A stretch of 64,000 nucleotides of DNA, from assembly GCF_000271845.1 (NCBI RefSeq), contig NZ_JH719395.1, forward strand, positions 3,854,361 through 3,918,360, given 5' to 3'. This stretch comes from Rhizobium leguminosarum bv. trifolii WSM2297 (GTDB lineage: Bacteria; Pseudomonadota; Alphaproteobacteria; Rhizobiales; Rhizobiaceae). Below the pieces are notes generated by a model that saw only the letters and a list, made by a program, of their open reading frames with translations, had not been told where the DNA came from and made no database searches. The position numbers and the translations under genes are program-made. Shown here in pieces: positions 36,497 to 45,760 of the stretch. How positions within the stretch are numbered: position 1 is the stretch's first letter; each line of letters opens with the position of its first letter.

Positions 36497-36929
36497 TGCG
36501 GTAGCGGATGTGCCCGTCGCTTTCGACATAGCTGTCGTAGAGCGCCCGCGCCGTCTTGTTCTGCTCGCTTGTATGCCAATAGAGCCGCGACCATCCATTT
36601 GTCTTGCCGAGGGCGATGAGATCATCCATTAGCGCCCGTCCGACACCCTGGCCGCGTGCGTCTCGATCGACGAACAGGTCTTCGAGATAGCAGTCCCTGC
36701 CGCGGATCCACGTGCCCTCATGGGTGAGATAGAGTGCAAATCCCATGAGCCCTCCATCGACCTCGGCGACGCGCATGGCGATCGAGGACGCCGGATCGAA
36801 GACCCGGCGCCATGTCTGATCGGTGATATCGGCATCGACCGTGACCTCGTAAAAGGCGAGATAATCAGCCCAGAGTTCGCGCCAGCGGACTTCGTCCTCG
36901 GGGCGGGCATCGCGGATCGTGACGGTCAT
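36486..36929 (-). CDS. GNAT family N-acetyltransferase
   Basis: A 147-residue GNAT protein. The beta-4/alpha-3 region is CYLEDLFVDRDARGQGVGRALMDDL, in which the RGQGVG loop binds acetyl-CoA; SRLYWHTSEQNKTARALYD follows. The layout matches the small amine/aminoglycoside-like group. It starts 38 bp before the stop-to-start gap of the leftward aldo/keto reductase gene, which reads in the same direction just upstream of it in transcription order, so the two may be co-transcribed (36944 stop to 36929 start is 14 bp). Confidence 0.92.
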   Translation of the reverse strand: MTVTIRDARPEDEVRWRELWADYLAFYEVTVDADITDQTWRRVFDPASSIAMRVAEVDGGLMGFALYLTHEGTWIRGRDCYLEDLFVDRDARGQGVGRALMDDLIALGKTNGWSRLYWHTSEQNKTARALYDSYVESDGHIRYRISF

Positions 36930-36943
36930 TGGCTCTCTTCTTT

Positions 36944-37891
36944 TTAAGCGCCGGCTTCGTCGAGCAGCGCCATCGCCTCTCGGGAAAGCTGAAGTGTCGC
37001 CGATTTCGCCAGGCTTTCAAGCTGCGAAAGGCTGGTTGCGCTGGCAATCGGCGCCGTCACGCCCTTCTTGCGCAAGAGCCAGGCGAGCGATATTTCCGCG
37101 GGCTTGGCGCCGGTCTCGGCCGAAACCGTGTCGAGTGCCGCCAGGATCCGCAAGCCCTTGCCATCGAGATACTTCGAAACCCGGCCCTCGCGGGCGCGGC
37201 CCTGCGTATCGGCCTTGCTGCGGTATTTGCCGGTGAGGAAACCGGCAGCGAGGCTGAAATAGGTGATGACGCCGATATCCTGCCGGACGCAGAGATCGGC
37301 CAGCGGCCCCTCGAAGCTCGCGCGCTCATAGAGATTATATTCCGGCTGCAGCACATCGTAACGCGGCAGGCCGGCCTTTTCGGCGGCGTCGAAGGAAGCC
37401 TGCAGCAGCGTCGCATCATAATTCGAGCAACCGATGGCGCGAATCTTGCCTTGCTGTTTCAGCTTGGCGAAGGCGCCGAGCGTTTCCTCGTGCGGCGTAT
37501 CGGCATCCGGCCAGTGCGAGAGATAGAGATCGATATAATCAGTCTGCAGCCGGCCGAGCGAATCCTCGACCGCCTTAAGGATATAGCGCTCCTTGAGCGT
37601 CTTCCCCTGTCCCATGTCGGAGCCGACCTTGGTGACGATGACGGCTCTGTCGCGGGAAATCCTCGCCTGCTTCAGCCAACGCCCGATGATCTCTTCGGAA
37701 TCGCCGCCCTTGTTGCCGGGAACCCACGCCGAATAGACATCTGCCGTATCGATCGTATTCAGGCCGGCATCGAAGAAGGCGTCGAGAATGGCGAAGGATG
37801 TTTTTTCGTCGGCCGTCCAGCCGAAGACATTGCCGCCGATAACGATCGGCGCGACCGAAAGCCCTGTTTTTCCAAGCCGGCGCATTTCCAT
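36944..37891 (-). CDS. Aldo/keto reductase (YajO/AKR-like)
   Basis: A 315-residue TIM-barrel oxidoreductase. The AKR tetrad is D48 and Y53 in TIDTADVYSAW, K88 in VIVTKVG and H126 in DLYLSHWPDA. A loop VPGNKGGDSEEIIGRWL and a C-terminal PIASATSLSQLESL cofactor segment are present. The ATG at 37891 follows TTGGAGAGCGTC; an in-frame upstream start is less likely. It is followed by a GNAT gene 14 bp downstream. The substrate is unknown. Confidence 0.92.
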   Translation of the reverse strand: MEMRRLGKTGLSVAPIVIGGNVFGWTADEKTSFAILDAFFDAGLNTIDTADVYSAWVPGNKGGDSEEIIGRWLKQARISRDRAVIVTKVGSDMGQGKTLKERYILKAVEDSLGRLQTDYIDLYLSHWPDADTPHEETLGAFAKLKQQGKIRAIGCSNYDATLLQASFDAAEKAGLPRYDVLQPEYNLYERASFEGPLADLCVRQDIGVITYFSLAAGFLTGKYRSKADTQGRAREGRVSKYLDGKGLRILAALDTVSAETGAKPAEISLAWLLRKKGVTAPIASATSLSQLESLAKSATLQLSREAMALLDEAGA

Positions 37892-37948
37892 GACGCTCTC
37901 CAATAAGGTGATCTGATTGAAATCGTGGGACCGGCAGAACACCGTCCC

Positions 37949-37999
37949 GGAGCATGATGCCGAAAAGTGTCAGCGGTTTTCGGACGACATCATGCTCTC
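37949..37999. repeat. Rhizobial intergenic palindrome (GAGCATGATG family)
   Basis: Outer arms GAGCATGATG/CATCATGCTC and inner arms CCGAAAA/TTTTCGG form a near-complete palindrome. The same style (CGAAAA...TTTTCG) recurs at 39118 and, with GCAAAA...TTTTGC, at 63075. Confidence 0.8.
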
Positions 38000-38122
38000 C
38001 CTATCGAAACCTAGCGCGATCCCGGCATCAGGGAAACCAAACTTCCGTGATTTCAGGTCGCGCCATTGCGCCGCAGCGGCGGCCTGAATATGGTTCGCGG
38101 ACATCAGTTTGGGGAGGCAATC

Positions 38123-39115
38123 ATGCTGCGTTTCGGTATCATTTCTACGGCGAAGATCGGCCGCGACAATGTCGTTCCGGCGATCCAGGATGCGGAGAAC
38201 TGCGTCGTCACGGCGATTGCCAGCCGTGATCTCGCGCGGGCCAGGGAGATGGCCGACCGCTTCTCGGTGCCGCATGCCTTCGGCTCCTACGAGGAGATGC
38301 TGGCCTCCGACGTCATCGATGCCGTCTATATCCCGCTGCCGACCTCGCAGCATATCGAATGGTCGATCAAAGCGGCCGACGCCGGCAAACACGTGCTCTG
38401 CGAAAAACCGCTCGCGCTGAAATCAGGGGATATCGACGATGTGATTGCTGCCCGCGACCGCAACGGCGTGGTGGTCACCGAAGCCTATATGATCGCCTAT
38501 GCCCCGGTCTGGCAGAAGGTACGCGCGCTGATCGGCGAGGGTGCGATCGGTTCGCTGCGGCATGTGCAGGGTGCCTTCACCTATTTCAACCGCGACGCCG
38601 CCAACATGCGCAACATTCCCGAACTCGGCGGCGGCGGCCTTCCCGATATCGGCGTCTATCCTGTGATGAGCACCCGATTTTCCACCGGCAAGGAGCCGCT
38701 CCGGATCCAGGCGATCACCGAACGCGATCCGGATTTCGGCACGGATGTCTATTCGAGCGTCAAGGCCGATTTCGGCAATTTCGAACTGAGCTTCTATATC
38801 TCGACGCAGATGGCCAACCGCCAGGTCATGGTTTTCCACGGCACAGACGGCTATATCGAGGTCAAGTCGCCGTTCAACGCCAATCGCTGGGGGCCGGAGG
38901 AGATCGAGCTCGCCGATCGCAGCCACAATGAATCGCGCATCTTCCGCTTCCAGGACAGCCGTCAGTACAAGCGTGAGGTCGAAGCCTTCGCCCGGGCGGT
39001 GAAGGACGGCAAGCAAGAGATCGTCACGCTCGAAAATTCGAAGCTGAACCAGAAGGTGATCGACGCGATCTACCGGGCCAGCGAGAAGGACGGCTGGGAA
39101 GCAGTCAGCGCATAA
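38123..39115 (+). CDS. Gfo/Idh/MocA-family oxidoreductase
   Basis: A 330-residue NAD(P)-dependent sugar or cyclitol dehydrogenase. The N-terminal Rossmann fold starts [20 protein letters not shown], and the conserved EKP is E94-P96 in [10 protein letters not shown]. The C-terminal domain has [17 protein letters not shown] and [14 protein letters not shown]. Likely substrates include inositols, xylose or other polyols, common nutrients for rhizobia. The ATG at 38123 with GGGGAGGCAATC is preferred over upstream in-frame starts. It is bracketed by two palindromic repeats. Confidence 0.92.
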   Translation: MLRFGIISTAKIGRDNVVPAIQDAENCVVTAIASRDLARAREMADRFSVPHAFGSYEEMLASDVIDAVYIPLPTSQHIEWSIKAADAGKHVLCEKPLALKSGDIDDVIAARDRNGVVVTEAYMIAYAPVWQKVRALIGEGAIGSLRHVQGAFTYFNRDAANMRNIPELGGGGLPDIGVYPVMSTRFSTGKEPLRIQAITERDPDFGTDVYSSVKADFGNFELSFYISTQMANRQVMVFHGTDGYIEVKSPFNANRWGPEEIELADRSHNESRIFRFQDSRQYKREVEAFARAVKDGKQEIVTLENSKLNQKVIDAIYRASEKDGWEAVSA

Positions 39116-39117
39116 CC

Positions 39118-39211
39118 CCGAAAATCGGAATCGATTTTCGGAAAGGATTATCCGCCAATTCAAAGTGTTAGAGCGTCCTTAGCGCGTCCTTTTGGACACG
39201 CGGCGCTCTAG
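39118..39211. repeat. Intergenic palindromic repeat with terminator-like stem
   Basis: CCGAAAATCG/CGATTTTCGG (39118-39141) is followed by a larger hairpin, GAGCG...CGCTC, with an inner GCGCGTCC/GGACACGC stem (39170-39210). It lies between convergent genes and may end both transcripts. Confidence 0.75.
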
Positions 39212-39589
39212 TCATTCGGCGCGGAAGACGAAGCGCGAATAGCCGAAGAAGCTGAACACCATCGAGGCGATGCTGGCGATCACCATGGCCGCAAGCGGCT
39301 GTAGTGCCGGCAGCGACAGCAAAAGCGCGGAATAAAGTCCGTAATTGACCAGCGCTGCCGTCACCCCGACCGAGCCGTAGCGAAAGCCTTCGGCGGCAAG
39401 CGAACGACTGCTGCGCTCGAAGGTGAAGCTCCGGTTGAAAGCCCAGGTCGCCGCCATCGCGCAGGCGATCGCGATGAGCCGTGCCAGAAATGGCCCGAGC
39501 GGCGTCAGATGGAGCAAGGCCGACAGGACGCCGGCATCGACGAGGAAGCCGATGCCGCCGGCAATAGCGAAGCGGATGAGCTTTCTCAT
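39212..39589 (-). CDS. GtrA-family membrane protein
   Basis: A 125-residue protein with four predicted membrane helices and the GtrA pattern: FAIAGGIGFLVDAGVLSALL at the start, WAFNRSFTFERSSRS after the second helix, and a C-terminal FSFFGYSRFVFR. GtrA proteins are thought to flip or assist transfer of undecaprenyl-phosphate-linked sugars, usually with a GT2 enzyme. Its start overlaps the stop of the GT2 gene by four bases (ATGA), consistent with that partnership. Confidence 0.92.
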   Translation of the reverse strand: MRKLIRFAIAGGIGFLVDAGVLSALLHLTPLGPFLARLIAIACAMAATWAFNRSFTFERSSRSLAAEGFRYGSVGVTAALVNYGLYSALLLSLPALQPLAAMVIASIASMVFSFFGYSRFVFRAE

Positions 39590-40590
39590 GCCGCATCCGC
39601 CTTGCCGGGACGCGCGCGCGATACCGGCGCTGTTTGGCCGAGCGGCGCCTTGACCGCGCTCGGCGTCTCCAGGCTCATATAATGGATTCGAAGCTGTTCG
39701 GCGCGGGCGCGGGCCACCGAATCCAGGATGACGCCAGCGGTAAACAGCATGAAGGAGATCATCATCAGCGCCATCGACAGCACCCAGGTCGGCATGCGGC
39801 TGACGAGGCCCGTCGCAAAATATTCCGCCAGCACCGGCGCCATGAAACCGAGGCTGGCCAGCATGAAGATGGCGCTGATCGTGCTGAAGAAGGCGAAGGG
39901 CCGGGTTTCCTTCATCAGCATGGCGAACATCCAGAGGATCTTGCCGCCGTCGCGGAATGTCGAAAGCTTGGAATGCGAGCCTTCCGGCCGGCGGCCGTAA
40001 TCGAGCTCCAGCTCGCTGACCGGCAGCTTCAGCCGGGAGGCGTGCACGGACATTTCGGTTTCGATCTCAAAGCCGCCCGATACTGCCGGGAAGCTCTTGA
40101 CGAAGCGGCGCGAGAAAGCGCGGTAGCCGGAAAAGATATCGGTGAAGTCGGGGCCGAAGATCGTCCGATAAAGCAGGTTGAAGAGCCGGTTGCCGAGCGC
40201 ATGGCCTTGACGGCCGGCATCGTCATGAACACCGCGCCGGGTTCCCACCACCATGTCGGCGCGCTCGGTCAGCAGTGTCCGCACCAGCTCTTCGGCATCG
40301 CCAGGCGCGTAAGTGCCGTCGCCGTCGGCGATGATATAAATGTCGGCGTCGATATCGGCGAACATACGGCGCACGACGTGGCCCTTGCCCTGCCGCCGCT
40401 CGCGCACGACTTGCGCGCCGGCAAGCATCGCCTGCAGCGCGGTGCCGTCGGTGGAATTATTGTCATAGACGTGGATCGCTGCATCCGGCAGCGTCGCGCG
40501 GAAACCTCGCACCACAGGACCGATTGTCGCTGCCTCGTTATAGCAGGGAAGCAGCACGGCAATGTTCGGGTGGGTATGCGATCGGGCCAT
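39586..40590 (-). CDS. Family 2 glycosyltransferase (DPM1/GtrB-like)
   Basis: A 334-residue GT-A enzyme. It starts with NIAVLLPCYNEAATIGPVVRGF, the donor-binding DxD-type motif is D89-G-D91 (IIADGDGTYAPGDAEEL), and GRQGHALGNRLFN follows. The C-terminal third holds two hydrophobic helices (about 235-255 and 268-290). Such enzymes load a sugar onto polyprenyl phosphate at the inner membrane face. Coupled to GtrA and next to a GT-C type gene, it probably supplies a lipid-linked sugar for a periplasmic transferase. Confidence 0.92.
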   Translation of the reverse strand: MARSHTHPNIAVLLPCYNEAATIGPVVRGFRATLPDAAIHVYDNNSTDGTALQAMLAGAQVVRERRQGKGHVVRRMFADIDADIYIIADGDGTYAPGDAEELVRTLLTERADMVVGTRRGVHDDAGRQGHALGNRLFNLLYRTIFGPDFTDIFSGYRAFSRRFVKSFPAVSGGFEIETEMSVHASRLKLPVSELELDYGRRPEGSHSKLSTFRDGGKILWMFAMLMKETRPFAFFSTISAIFMLASLGFMAPVLAEYFATGLVSRMPTWVLSMALMMISFMLFTAGVILDSVARARAEQLRIHYMSLETPSAVKAPLGQTAPVSRARPGKADAA

Positions 40591-40749
40591 GACTCTACTC
40601 GTTACACAAAAGCCGTGGCGAGCCTAAACCACCTGGCGTTAATAAGACCCTATGACGCAGCCAAAATCGGGGCGGCGGCAAAGAGTTTTACACTTTCTTG
40701 ATCGGCGGCGGCTAAGGTTTGCTCATCTGGAAACGGACCGCTAACCACG

Positions 40750-42591
40750 ATGAACGCTGTGCAGCCGATCGCCAATGCATCATTCGCGACCGAAATCCCC
40801 AAGGGAAGGGCGTCCGACCTGCTGACGCGCCTGTGGCCAACCGTCACTGCCTATAGCGTCATTCTCGCCACCATCCTCCTCGTCGCCAGGCTTTCCACCG
40901 CAACCGATTATGTCGGTCCCGACAATGACGACGGAATGCGTCTCATCGAGGTCCGCGATTTTCTCGCCGGGCAGGGCTGGTTCGATCTGATGCAATATCG
41001 CCTCGGCCTCAGTGGCGGCACGCTGATGCACTGGTCGCGGCTGATCGATCTGCCGATCGCTTCGCTGATCTGGTTCTTCGGCCTATTTGCGCCCCACGAG
41101 ACGGCTGAGGCCGTGGCGCTCGCTATCTGGCCGGTTTCGCTCGTCCTTCCCGCCATGCTCGCCATGGCGGTTGCCGGGCGGCGTATCGGCGGTATTGCCG
41201 GTATGCATATCTGCCTCGGCATGACCGGTCTTGCGATCTTCACCGGCAACCGTTTCGCGCCGGGCGCCATCGATCATCACAATGCGCAGCTGGCGCTGGT
41301 TGCGACGATGGTGGCGATGCTGTTGGATCCACAGCGGCGCGGCTGGAGTTATGCGGTTGCCGGAATGGCGGCAGCGGTCGCCATCGCCATTGGCGCCGAG
41401 ACGACGCCGTTCGTCGCTGCCGTCTGTCTGACCATCGCTTTGCTCTGGGCGTGGGAAGGGGAAAAATTAGCCGTTGCCGCAATGGCCTTCGGGTTGGCGC
41501 TGGCAATTGCGATCAGCATTCTCTTTGTCGCAACGGTGCCGCCCCGGCTCTATTCGGCGGTCACCTGCGACAATCTCTCGCTCGGCTATTACAGCCTGGC
41601 GGCGATCGGCGGCGGGCTGCTGCTGTTTTCTGCAGTGTTTGCGAGCCGCCTGAGCCGGCCGTTGCGCTTTGCGGCGCTTGGCCTCGTCGGTGCCGGCGTT
41701 TTCGGCTCGGCGATCGTGATCGCGCCGCAGTGCCTGAGCGATCCGCTCGCCAGTCTTGATCCGATGCTGGTCGAACTCTGGCTGAGGAATGTATCGGAAG
41801 CGCAGTCGGCCTTCGTTCTAGCTCGCACCGATCCCTTTTCCATCGGTGGCTTCTATGCGGCCGGCCTGTTCGGTATCGCGGTCTGCATCTTCCGGATCGT
41901 TCGGCGCGACCGCATGCAGATCCATCTGGTCCTGCTCTTCCTGCTCGTCACGAGTTGGGCGATCGCGCTGGTCCAGGTGCGCGGCTCGACTTTCTCGAAC
42001 CTGCTCTCCATTCTGCCACTTGCCTTACTGATCATCGATATCAGGCGGATTTCCAACAGCGACAGCGAGAACGTTGCCGCCGCCTTCGTTTATATCGTCA
42101 CTGTTCTCGCCAGCGTGCCGGCCGCCTGGGCTCTCGGCGGCGGACTTGCCTCGCTGCAGATGGGCAATGGCGCGCAGAAGCAGGCGGCGGAAAAGGTGCT
42201 TTCCTGCACATCGAGGGAGGCGCTGGCGCCGCTTGCGGGGCTTCCGGCCGGGCTGGTCTCCGCACCCTCGGAAATGGGCGTGCCGATCCTGCGTTTCACG
42301 CAGAACCGGGTTCTCTCCGCGCCCTATCACCGCAATCAGGGCGGCATGCTGACGGAACTGCACATCGGGCTGGCAGAGCCGCAGGAGGCGGAAGCCTTCC
42401 TCAAGGGGGCCGGGGTGACAGTGCTTGGCTTCTGTCACGGTGATCTGCAGACGCGAGAGATTGCCAAGCTGAAACCGGATGGGCTTTATGCCGAACTCGG
42501 CAAGGGCAAAATACCGCCCTATCTGGAGCCGCTTCCGAAGACGGCGAACGTGGGCGTTCAGTTCTTTCGCTATCGGCCGGCGGCGAATTGA
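40750..42591 (+). CDS. Large polytopic membrane protein, GT-C glycosyltransferase-like
   Basis: A 613-residue protein with about 12 hydrophobic helices. The first loop carries DNDDGMR (58-64) and HWSRLID (94-100), resembling the acidic and W-x-R/D signatures of STT3/AglB-type GT-C enzymes. A GAIDHHNAQL stretch near 172-181 recalls the DHH motif of that group. The C-terminal about 130 residues look soluble and periplasmic. Divergence from the GT2-GtrA pair (159 bp) suggests it uses the lipid-linked sugar they make. A specific function cannot be assigned. Confidence 0.75.
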   Translation: MNAVQPIANASFATEIPKGRASDLLTRLWPTVTAYSVILATILLVARLSTATDYVGPDNDDGMRLIEVRDFLAGQGWFDLMQYRLGLSGGTLMHWSRLIDLPIASLIWFFGLFAPHETAEAVALAIWPVSLVLPAMLAMAVAGRRIGGIAGMHICLGMTGLAIFTGNRFAPGAIDHHNAQLALVATMVAMLLDPQRRGWSYAVAGMAAAVAIAIGAETTPFVAAVCLTIALLWAWEGEKLAVAAMAFGLALAIAISILFVATVPPRLYSAVTCDNLSLGYYSLAAIGGGLLLFSAVFASRLSRPLRFAALGLVGAGVFGSAIVIAPQCLSDPLASLDPMLVELWLRNVSEAQSAFVLARTDPFSIGGFYAAGLFGIAVCIFRIVRRDRMQIHLVLLFLLVTSWAIALVQVRGSTFSNLLSILPLALLIIDIRRISNSDSENVAAAFVYIVTVLASVPAAWALGGGLASLQMGNGAQKQAAEKVLSCTSREALAPLAGLPAGLVSAPSEMGVPILRFTQNRVLSAPYHRNQGGMLTELHIGLAEPQEAEAFLKGAGVTVLGFCHGDLQTREIAKLKPDGLYAELGKGKIPPYLEPLPKTANVGVQFFRYRPAAN

Positions 42592-42615
42592 CGCCGGCAG
42601 TTTTCGGGCAATCCT

Positions 42616-42861
42616 TTAGTGAGAAACGCGCGTCGCGCGGCGAAGGCGCGAATTGGCATAGAGCCCGAGTACAAAGAGCATGAGGCCGGCATTGTAGCCG
42701 AGGACGGCGTAGCCGAAGGCCAGGATCGAGACCGGGCCGGGCGAGGTTATCGCCGCCAACGCGAAGGTTATTCCAATGAGCGCGGCGATCAACGCGATCG
42801 CGGCAGCCGAGCGCGTTTGCCCGGCGCTGACGCCCAATGCTGCTGCTGTGAGAGTAATCAT
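42616..42861 (-). CDS. Small two-helix membrane protein, unknown function
   Basis: An 81-residue protein starting MITLTAAALGVSAGQ, with two hydrophobic segments (about 19-39 and 45-68) and a basic tail (LYANSRLRRATRVSH). No family was recognised. GGAAGGTGCTGAA before the ATG supports expression. It converges on the GT-C-like gene with 24 bp between stops. Confidence 0.55.
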   Translation of the reverse strand: MITLTAAALGVSAGQTRSAAAIALIAALIGITFALAAITSPGPVSILAFGYAVLGYNAGLMLFVLGLYANSRLRRATRVSH

Positions 42862-43180
42862 TTCAGCACCTTCCCAGAGATAACGAGGGGAAGCATAGGA
42901 AGCGCCAACTAACAAAGATTTACCGGCAGGCTTCACCGAAAAGCCTTTGTATTGCGGTGGTTAGCAATCCCTTTCGTCTATAACGCGTATTATAACTATG
43001 TGTTCCGCAACCAAACGGATTTGCCCGATTTAGCTGTTCATCCGCCAAGCTCCGCGACCGCATGTCGACGACGCGTGGCGCAGAGTACGGCCGCCGCCAA
43101 CGATCTCGATAACCGGGAAAACAGGCTTCGGCGGCGGCCGCGACCTTCCAGTTTCCTGCCGATCGACATAGAAAGAAGGG
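42862..43180. other. Upstream region of xseA
   Basis: No gene is supported. An open frame that enters xseA from here is out of frame with it and has no family sequence. An A/T-rich island near 42975-43005 (ATAACGCGTATTATAAC) could hold the -10 of the xseA promoter. Confidence 0.4.
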
Positions 43181-44758
43181 ATGAGCAACGTCTTCGACAG
43201 CGATTCGCCGACCAACCTTGCAGAATATTCGGTTTCGGAGCTATCCGGCTCGATCAAGCGCACCGTCGAAACGGCCTTCGATCAGGTTCGCGTGCGCGGC
43301 GAAATATCCGGCTATCGCGGGCCGCACTCCTCCGGCCATGCCTATTTCGCGCTGAAGGACGATCGCGCCCGCATCGACGCGGTCATCTGGAAGGGTACCT
43401 TCTCGCGGCTGAAATTTCGCCCGGAAGAGGGCATGGAAGTGATTGCCACCGGCAAGGTCACCACCTTTCCGGGCTCCTCGAAATATCAGATCGTCATCGA
43501 GACGCTGGAGCCGGCCGGCGCCGGCGCGCTGATGGCGCTGATCGAGGAGCGCAAGCGCAAGCTCGGCGCCGAAGGCCTGTTCGATGCCGCCCGCAAGAAG
43601 CGGCTGCCGTTCATGCCTCATGTGATCGGCGTCGTCACCTCGCCGACCGGCGCCGTGATCCGCGACATCCTCCACCGCATCTCCGATCGTTTTCCCGTGC
43701 ATGTCCTGGTCTGGCCGGTGAAGGTGCAGGGCGAGGGGTCCGGCGAGGAGGTGGCGAACGCCATCCGCGGTTTCAACGCGCTGGAACCTTCAGGTGCCAC
43801 CCCGCGCCCGGACGTGCTGATTGTCGCGCGCGGCGGCGGCAGCCTGGAAGATCTCTGGAGTTTCAACGACGAAATCGTCGTGCGTGCTGCCGCTGAAAGC
43901 CGGATACCGCTGATCTCTGCCGTCGGCCACGAAACCGACTGGACGCTGATTGACCATGCCGCCGATGTCCGAGCGCCCACACCGACCGGGGCTGCGGAAA
44001 TGGCCGTGCCGGTCAAGGCGGAGCTTGAAGCGCAGCTTGCGGCTCATGCCGCGCGGCTGCAGGGCTGCATGAACCGGCAGATGGATCAGCGCCGCCAGTC
44101 CGTCCGCGCCCTGATGCGGGCCTTGCCATCGCTCGATCAGCTTCTCGCCTTGCCGCGCCGGCGTTTCGATGAGGCGGCGGCCGGCCTTGGCCGCGGTCTG
44201 CAGCTCAACACCATCAACAAGCGCCGCGGCTTCGAGCGCGTCGCCGCGCATTTGCGCCCTGATGTGCTCTCCAACCGCATCGCCGAGCGCCGCCAAACGC
44301 TGAACGAGCGCATGGTGCGGGCCGAGCGCATGGTCGAGCGGCTGATCGACCGTTCGAAATCCCGCGTCGGCCGCGCCGAGGCGGTCTTCGCCTCGTTGCC
44401 CGCCCGCCTGCAGGCCCAGACCGGCCGCACCCGCGACCATCTTGCCAATCTCATCCGGCACGCCGATACCGCGACATCGCATCAGCTAATCCGGGCAAAA
44501 GCCGCGCTTGCGGCGCAGGATCGCGTGCTGCAGTCGCTCTCCTACAAGAATGTGCTGAAGCGCGGTTACGCGGTGATCCGAGACGATGAGGACAGGCCGG
44601 TGTCGCAAGCCGCAGCTCTTTCGGCAGGTGCCGCGGTCTCGATCGAATTTTCCGACGGCCGCATCGGCGCCGTGACCACGGAAGGCGGAATAGCGCCGAA
44701 GAAGCGGCCGACAAAACCGGAGCTTGGCGGTCCGCCGAAGCAGGGAAGCCTTTTCTAG
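43181..44758 (+). CDS. xseA: Exodeoxyribonuclease VII large subunit
   Basis: A 525-residue protein. The N-terminal OB fold ([30 protein letters not shown], then [19 protein letters not shown]) is followed by a catalytic domain with [37 protein letters not shown] and [23 protein letters not shown] long helical region and a C-terminal [17 protein letters not shown] end the chain. With XseB it degrades single-stranded DNA in repair. The start ATG at 43181 follows AGAAAGAAGGG. xseB is not adjacent. Confidence 0.96.
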   Translation: MSNVFDSDSPTNLAEYSVSELSGSIKRTVETAFDQVRVRGEISGYRGPHSSGHAYFALKDDRARIDAVIWKGTFSRLKFRPEEGMEVIATGKVTTFPGSSKYQIVIETLEPAGAGALMALIEERKRKLGAEGLFDAARKKRLPFMPHVIGVVTSPTGAVIRDILHRISDRFPVHVLVWPVKVQGEGSGEEVANAIRGFNALEPSGATPRPDVLIVARGGGSLEDLWSFNDEIVVRAAAESRIPLISAVGHETDWTLIDHAADVRAPTPTGAAEMAVPVKAELEAQLAAHAARLQGCMNRQMDQRRQSVRALMRALPSLDQLLALPRRRFDEAAAGLGRGLQLNTINKRRGFERVAAHLRPDVLSNRIAERRQTLNERMVRAERMVERLIDRSKSRVGRAEAVFASLPARLQAQTGRTRDHLANLIRHADTATSHQLIRAKAALAAQDRVLQSLSYKNVLKRGYAVIRDDEDRPVSQAAALSAGAAVSIEFSDGRIGAVTTEGGIAPKKRPTKPELGGPPKQGSLF

Positions 44759-44828
44759 GGCGATTCCGTGACGGCGCAGAAATCAACAAAAATGCTCCAA
44801 GCGTCCCGCCTCTTGCCAATCGTAGCCC

Positions 44829-45158
44829 CACCCTCCGTCCTGCTCGGGCTTGACCCGAGAGGCGATGAATCCCGAGTGGAACGATCTTTATTTGACGCTG
44901 TGGTGACGCGAACGCAGTGCTTGCGGCCTGGGTCCTCGGGTCAAGCCCGAGGACGACGGAGGGTAGGGAGACTATGTGGCAAATAGCGAAGTGCGCGGCG
45001 GCTTGTTGGAGTTGCCATCGTTGTTTGCGTAACTTCGGGTCAAAACCGCTTGCGCATTTTTGCTTGAAATTGCTTCGGACGTCTCGATTGCTGCCAACCG
45101 TACCCCCACTCTCCGTCATACTCGGGCTTGACCCGAGTATCCATGCCGCAAGCATTTC
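44829..45158. repeat. Three copies of a CTCGGGCTTGACCCGAG intergenic repeat
   Basis: Copy 1 (44829-44859) and copy 2 (44934-44968) form a long inverted repeat with arms of about 30 bp around CCCTCCGTC...CTCGGG. Copy 3 (45101-45158) repeats copy 1 in direct orientation. Each has its own CTCGGG/CCCGAG stem. The stretch 44759-45181 contains nothing else recognisable. Confidence 0.8.
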
Positions 45159-45181
45159 ACTGCATGGCAGAAATGCCCAAA

Positions 45182-45679
45182 CTATTCGAAATCCGAAAGA
45201 AACTTCCGCAGCAACCTGTCGAGTTCCGCCTTGTCGGCCGCGCTCAGATTTGCGGTCAGCCGTTGCTGGTTGGCGGCATGGGCGTTGACCGCCTCTTCGA
45301 CAGTGGCAAGCCCCTTGTCGGTCAGCGCAATCAGCACGCTGCGCCGGTCTTCCGGATTGAGGATGCGCTGGACGAAGCCCGCCTTCTCCAGCTGGTCGAT
45401 CCGGTTCGTCATCGTCCCGGAACTGACCATCGTCATCTCCAGAAGCTCGCCCGGCGAAAGCCGGTGAGGCGCGCCGGAGCGGCGAAGGGTGGCAAGCACA
45501 TCGAAGGCGGGGGAGGAAAGGCCGTGTTTCAGCAGCACGGTTTCCACTTCGCGGCCGAGATGGGTGCCGAGGCGCTTCAGGCGCCCGAGGATGCCCATCG
45601 GTTCAACGTCGAGGTCCGGCCGCTCGCGGCGCCATTGCGCCAGGATCCTGTCGACGTGGTCTTTCTTCTCTTCATCCAT
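45182..45679 (-). CDS. MarR-family transcriptional regulator
   Basis: A 165-residue winged helix-turn-helix protein. The recognition region reads LSPGELLEMTMVSSGTMTNRIDQLEKAGFVQR, the wing NPEDRRSVLIALTDKGLATVEE, and long N- and C-terminal dimer helices flank it. It is divergent from an EamA exporter gene with 81 bp between starts that hold matching palindromes. It likely represses the exporter until a ligand binds. Confidence 0.93.
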   Translation of the reverse strand: MDEEKKDHVDRILAQWRRERPDLDVEPMGILGRLKRLGTHLGREVETVLLKHGLSSPAFDVLATLRRSGAPHRLSPGELLEMTMVSSGTMTNRIDQLEKAGFVQRILNPEDRRSVLIALTDKGLATVEEAVNAHAANQQRLTANLSAADKAELDRLLRKFLSDFE

Positions 45680-45699
45680 GCTTCATCGATAGCAGTCGA

Positions 45700-45717
45700 T
45701 ATCTTGGCGTCAAGATA
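45700..45717. promoter_or_regulatory. MarR operator palindrome
   Basis: TATCTTG-GCGT-CAAGATA is a perfect 7-bp inverted repeat between divergent MarR and exporter genes. The same half-site recurs as TATCTTGA at 45737-45744 and TCTTGATA at 45754-45761, so there may be two operators. Confidence 0.75.
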
Positions 45718-45760
45718 AAACGCGTTATGCTGAATTTATCTTGAAATAGAGATTCTTGAT

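Noticed and set aside
42952..43896. A 314-codon plus-strand open frame overlapping the start of xseA.
   Set aside because: It is out of frame with xseA, Arg/Pro-rich, lacks a ribosome site and covers the conserved XseA N-domain in another frame.
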